Origin: WHSW01 sp963846565 | Lineage (GTDB): Bacteria > Actinomycetota > Thermoleophilia > Solirubrobacterales > 70-9 | NCBI GenBank assembly: GCA_963846565.1 | Contig: CAWJWL010000005.1 | Location: 1,674,001-1,738,000, forward strand | Direction: 5' to 3' | DNA length: 64,000 nt | Shown: piece after piece, positions 61,415-64,000 of the stretch | How the letters are laid out: every line of letters begins with the position of its first letter | How positions within the stretch are numbered: position 1 is the first letter of the stretch | Notes under the pieces: generated by a model | The model's database searches: none | What the model was told of the DNA's origin: nothing | The model's input: the letters and a program-made list of their open reading frames with translations, nothing else | Made by a program: the position numbers and the translations under genes

Positions 61415-63569
61415 TCAGCGCGCCCGGCGCAGGTAGCGCCGCAGCGCCGCCGGGTGGCGGACGAGGCGACGATCGGCGACCGCCGTCGCCTCCACCCGCC
61501 GGTCGCGCGTGAGCAAGAAGCGAGGATCGCTCTTGGCGACCCTGATTGCGCGCCGAAGCAGGCGATCGGCGTCGCGCAGCCTGGCCTCTGCTCTGCGAAC
61601 CGACGTCCCGGGGTGCACCCCGCGGACCGAGTGGCCACGCGCTGTGCTGGTGAGGACGCGGACGTGGCCCGTGCGCGAGAACACGGCGGCCACCCGCCGC
61701 TTGCTCGCCCTTGACGCAGTAGACCGACGCTCTGCCCTTGGTCCGACTCGGGCGCAGTCCGCGTTTGGCGAGCTGCTTGCGCGTGGCGCCGACGCGGAGC
61801 TTCGCGATCGCCCGCTTCGTCACCGGCGCCCGCTTCGCGACGCAGCTGGGCTTCACGCCGGCGGGGCACGGGGCCGAGCCGAGCGCCTTGCAGAGGTCCG
61901 ACCCCGGCAGGTACGGGAACTGCAGCTCGGCTCCGTTCGCGCCGCCGACGACGATCGAGTTGACCGCGGGGACCGACGGCGAGAACGTCAGCGGGGTGCC
62001 GGCCAGGGTCAGCCGGATCCGGTGACCCGCCTCGAAGCGGTTCCCGATCGGCCAGAACTCGACCTCGTAGTCGCGCTGCTCGCCGACCGGCACGTTCTCC
62101 TTGCGGGAGAGGTCGTTGAAGGGCTGCACGATCTCACCGCCGATCGGATCGAGCCGCGACTTGGATTGGTCGAGGCCCGTAAACGTCGAGCGCAGTCGTC
62201 CCGCCGAAACCGGCCTGGCCTCGCCGCTGGGGGCGACGTCGGAGAGGACGGCGACGATGTCGGTCTCGGGAGACGTGCTCGAGAGCCGCAGTGAGAGGGC
62301 CGCCGGGCCGACGGCCATCACGGGCTCGGTGAGCGTTCGCGTCGTATAGGTGAGCGAGAGCGCCTCGGTCAGGTTCGTCGACTGGGTCGACGTGATCGTC
62401 GCCGTCGTGTACGGGTCGGTGGCGAACGTGTTGCTCGGCACGGTCGGCTCGGACTGCGTAACCGCGTTCGGGGAGGGGGTGAGCGCGAGCGAGCCGTCGT
62501 TGAGCGAGGTCGCCGCGCCGCTCTTCTCGGCGCTCAGGTGAAGGTCGCCCCAAGCCGTTTTGGGGACCGGCCAGTCGTCGGCTCTGACCCGGGTCCACTG
62601 CCCGCCGACAAGAGCCTCGTGACTCCCGTGGCCGACGTAGAGGTCCACCGGTGGCTTGCGCTCGACGCCGTTGTCGAGGCCGAGCAGGTAGTGCTCGTAC
62701 CACTGCTGAAAGCGCGGGAAGACGCCACCGCTGCCGCCGGCGGCGCCGTCGTGGGCGCCGATGACGAGCAGGTGGCTGCCGCTCTTGCGCGCCGCCTGGA
62801 AGTTCTCGAAGGGGCCGCGCGACTCGACGTCGTAGAAGCCGGTCGCCGCGAGGATCGGGATCTTCGGCGGCCCGCTGGGCCCCGGGAACGTGCGCTCCTT
62901 CCAGAACGCGTCCTCGGTGACGTGTGAGAAGAACGCGGCGAGCGCGTTGGTGACTCCGCCGCTCGCCGGAATGACCGACTGCGGCTGCGAGCCGAAGCGG
63001 CCCGGCAGGTTGGCGGCGAACGCGCTCGCGATCGCGGTCACCACCACCGTCGCCGGCGCCAGGTTCGGCATCCCTCCGATGAAGATCAGGTCGCGATAGG
63101 TCGAGCTCGTGCCGGCCAGGAGCGCCGCCGTCTCCACGCAGGGGAGCGTTCGCTTTCGCATCGCGTGGTACGCGGCGATCGCGCTCGCCGAGAAGCCATA
63201 GAGGCCGATCTTCCCGGAGCTCCAGGGCTGTTGGCAGAGCCAGGGCAGGCTCTCCTGGATGTCCAGCTGCTCGCGCGGGCCCATGATGTCCCAGGCGCCG
63301 CCGCTCTGCCCGGTACCGCGGGCGTGGACCTGGACGTAGTTGAACGCGGGTCCCACCGGCGGGCCGCCGGGGCCCTGGCCGTAGGGGCTGTACTCCACGA
63401 TCAGCGGGCGCGGGACGAGCGGCGCCTCGCCGGAGACGGTCGCGTGCAGCTGGACTCCATCAGAGGCGGTGAAGGAGAGCTCCTTTACCTCCTGAGCTGC
63501 CGAAGCATCTGCGGGCAGCAGCGCGACCGCGGCGAGCGCGGTGGGGAGGAGGAACCGCCTCGCGGTCAT
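61415..63569 (-). CDS. Secreted CocE/NonD-type hydrolase with an apparent frameshift near the C-terminus
   Basis: The signal peptide ends in LPADASAAQ. The alpha/beta hydrolase core has YSPYGQGPGG, HARGTGQSGGAWD, nucleophile elbow YGFSASAIAAYHA, ATGFYDVESRG and IGAHDGAAGG. A beta-sandwich like the X-Pro peptidase C-terminal domain follows (LSLRLSSTSPETDIVAVLSD). Around 61711-61716 the frame ending VYCVKGEQ continues in the next frame as KRRVAAVFSRTGHVRVLTS, so a single extra base has probably shifted the last 90 or so residues. The first frame otherwise runs on to 61233 through the convergent gene. ATG 63569 overlaps the upstream stop by one base. Confidence 0.75.
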
Positions 63570-64000
63570 CAACCGTCCGTCTGGATCCGCAGCGTGCCGA
63601 TCGTCGTCGCCAGCATCTCGTAGTGCCCGACGAGGATCACGAGCTCGATCAGTCGCCGCTCGTCGAGATGACCGCGGAGCGCGTCCCAGGTCTCGTCGGT
63701 GATGTCGTCCGTCCGGACGAGCTCGTCGACGGCGGAGAGAATCGTCCGCTCGCGCTCGCTCCAGCCATCGGCCGTGGGCCCGGCGTTGACCCGCTCGAAG
63801 TCGGCAGGCGTCAGCCCGGCCCGCTTGCCGAGCCGGACGTGATGGTGATACTCGTATTCGCATTGGCGCAGGTGGGCGACGCGGAGAATCACGAGCTCGG
63901 TCTCGCGCCGAGGCAGCTTGCCGCCCGGCATCAGCCGCCCGGCGAAGCGAAGCCAGCCGCGGAACAGCCTCGGGTGCCGGCCGAGGGTGGTGAACAGGTT
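63569..64000 (-). CDS. Carboxymuconolactone decarboxylase-family protein, 5' truncated by window edge
   Basis: The frame is open to the right edge, and the codons before the first in-window ATG (63931) encode RHPRLFRGWLRFAGRLMPGG, family sequence, so the true start lies beyond 64000. The AhpD/CMD core includes PRRETELVILRVAHLRQCEYE and HHHVRLGKRAGLT; only one Cys is seen, so a peroxidase CxxC pair is absent. It is coupled to the downstream hydrolase by an ATGA-like one-base overlap. Confidence 0.88.
   Translation of the reverse strand, partial: NLFTTLGRHPRLFRGWLRFAGRLMPGGKLPRRETELVILRVAHLRQCEYEYHHHVRLGKRAGLTPADFERVNAGPTADGWSERERTILSAVDELVRTDDITDETWDALRGHLDERRLIELVILVGHYEMLATTIGTLRIQTDG

Overview
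The window looks like an ordinary chromosomal stretch from a high-GC actinobacterium of the Thermoleophilia, probably Solirubrobacterales. The evidence is very high GC with frequent GTG and TTG starts, a full set of coenzyme F420 genes, ethylmalonyl-CoA pathway enzymes, and secreted proteins of a style common in that group (RTX repeats, a lysine-rich linker before a small beta domain, beta-helix proteins with a 'QDNGG' tail motif). This placement is inferred from gene content; no rRNA is present. I saw no prophage, insertion sequence or CRISPR array.

Layout. 0-5.3 kb: the end of an RTX protein, an F420-type LLM oxidoreductase, secreted and PAS proteins, and a GNAT. 5.3-9.8 kb: a DUF3352 lipoprotein, ethylmalonyl-CoA mutase (ecm) and a divergent MBL hydrolase. 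9.9-16.4 kb: clpS, a LysR regulator, crotonyl-CoA carboxylase/reductase (ccr), and a coiled-coil protein with a PD-(D/E)xK-like core. 16.5-22.8 kb: YgfZ and, divergently, a tightly packed operon of Tat-exported multicopper oxidase, ZIP-type transporter and DtxR-family regulator with manganese-type ligands, followed by a Mn-type family II pyrophosphatase. 22.8-31.6 kb: an orphan NMT1/THI5-type binding protein, aquaporin, fbiC, an alcohol dehydrogenase, a cupin, and the npdG-cofD-cofC-cofE operon. 31.6-38.3 kb: acyl-CoA metabolism (SDR, hotdog thioesterase, HMG-CoA lyase, 3-hydroxyacyl-CoA dehydrogenase, biotin-dependent carboxyltransferase), plus OsmC and a DivIVA-type protein. 38.3-42.3 kb: a large secreted beta-helix/RTX protein, a TSUP permease and small proteins. 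42.3-46.5 kb: two divergent ABC-2 exporters. 46.5-50 kb: an MTA-type phosphorylase, a second carboxyltransferase and an MTA/SAH deaminase. 50-55.7 kb: a histidine kinase, DUF2294, acetoacetyl-CoA synthetase and an M28 peptidase. 55.7-64 kb: four tRNA genes, an SRAP protein, two CAP-domain secreted proteins, a GDPD-nitrilase fusion, a frameshifted CocE-type hydrolase and the start-truncated end of a CMD-family gene.

How it fits together. HMG-CoA lyase can give acetoacetate, acetoacetyl-CoA synthetase can activate it, the 3-hydroxyacyl-CoA dehydrogenase links it towards crotonyl-CoA, Ccr makes ethylmalonyl-CoA and Ecm converts that to methylsuccinyl-CoA. The carboxyltransferases could feed in propionyl-CoA. 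These genes are scattered rather than in one operon, so the pathway is inferred from gene content. F420 synthesis is nearly complete, but CofE lacks the C-terminal FMN domain normally fused to it in actinobacterial FbiB.

The parts most worth a second look are the multicopper oxidase-ZIP-DtxR operon with a palindrome in its divergent control region, the repeated palindromes in front of two unrelated genes, the nuclease-like coiled-coil protein, and the GDPD fusion whose nitrilase half seems to lack its catalytic cysteine.
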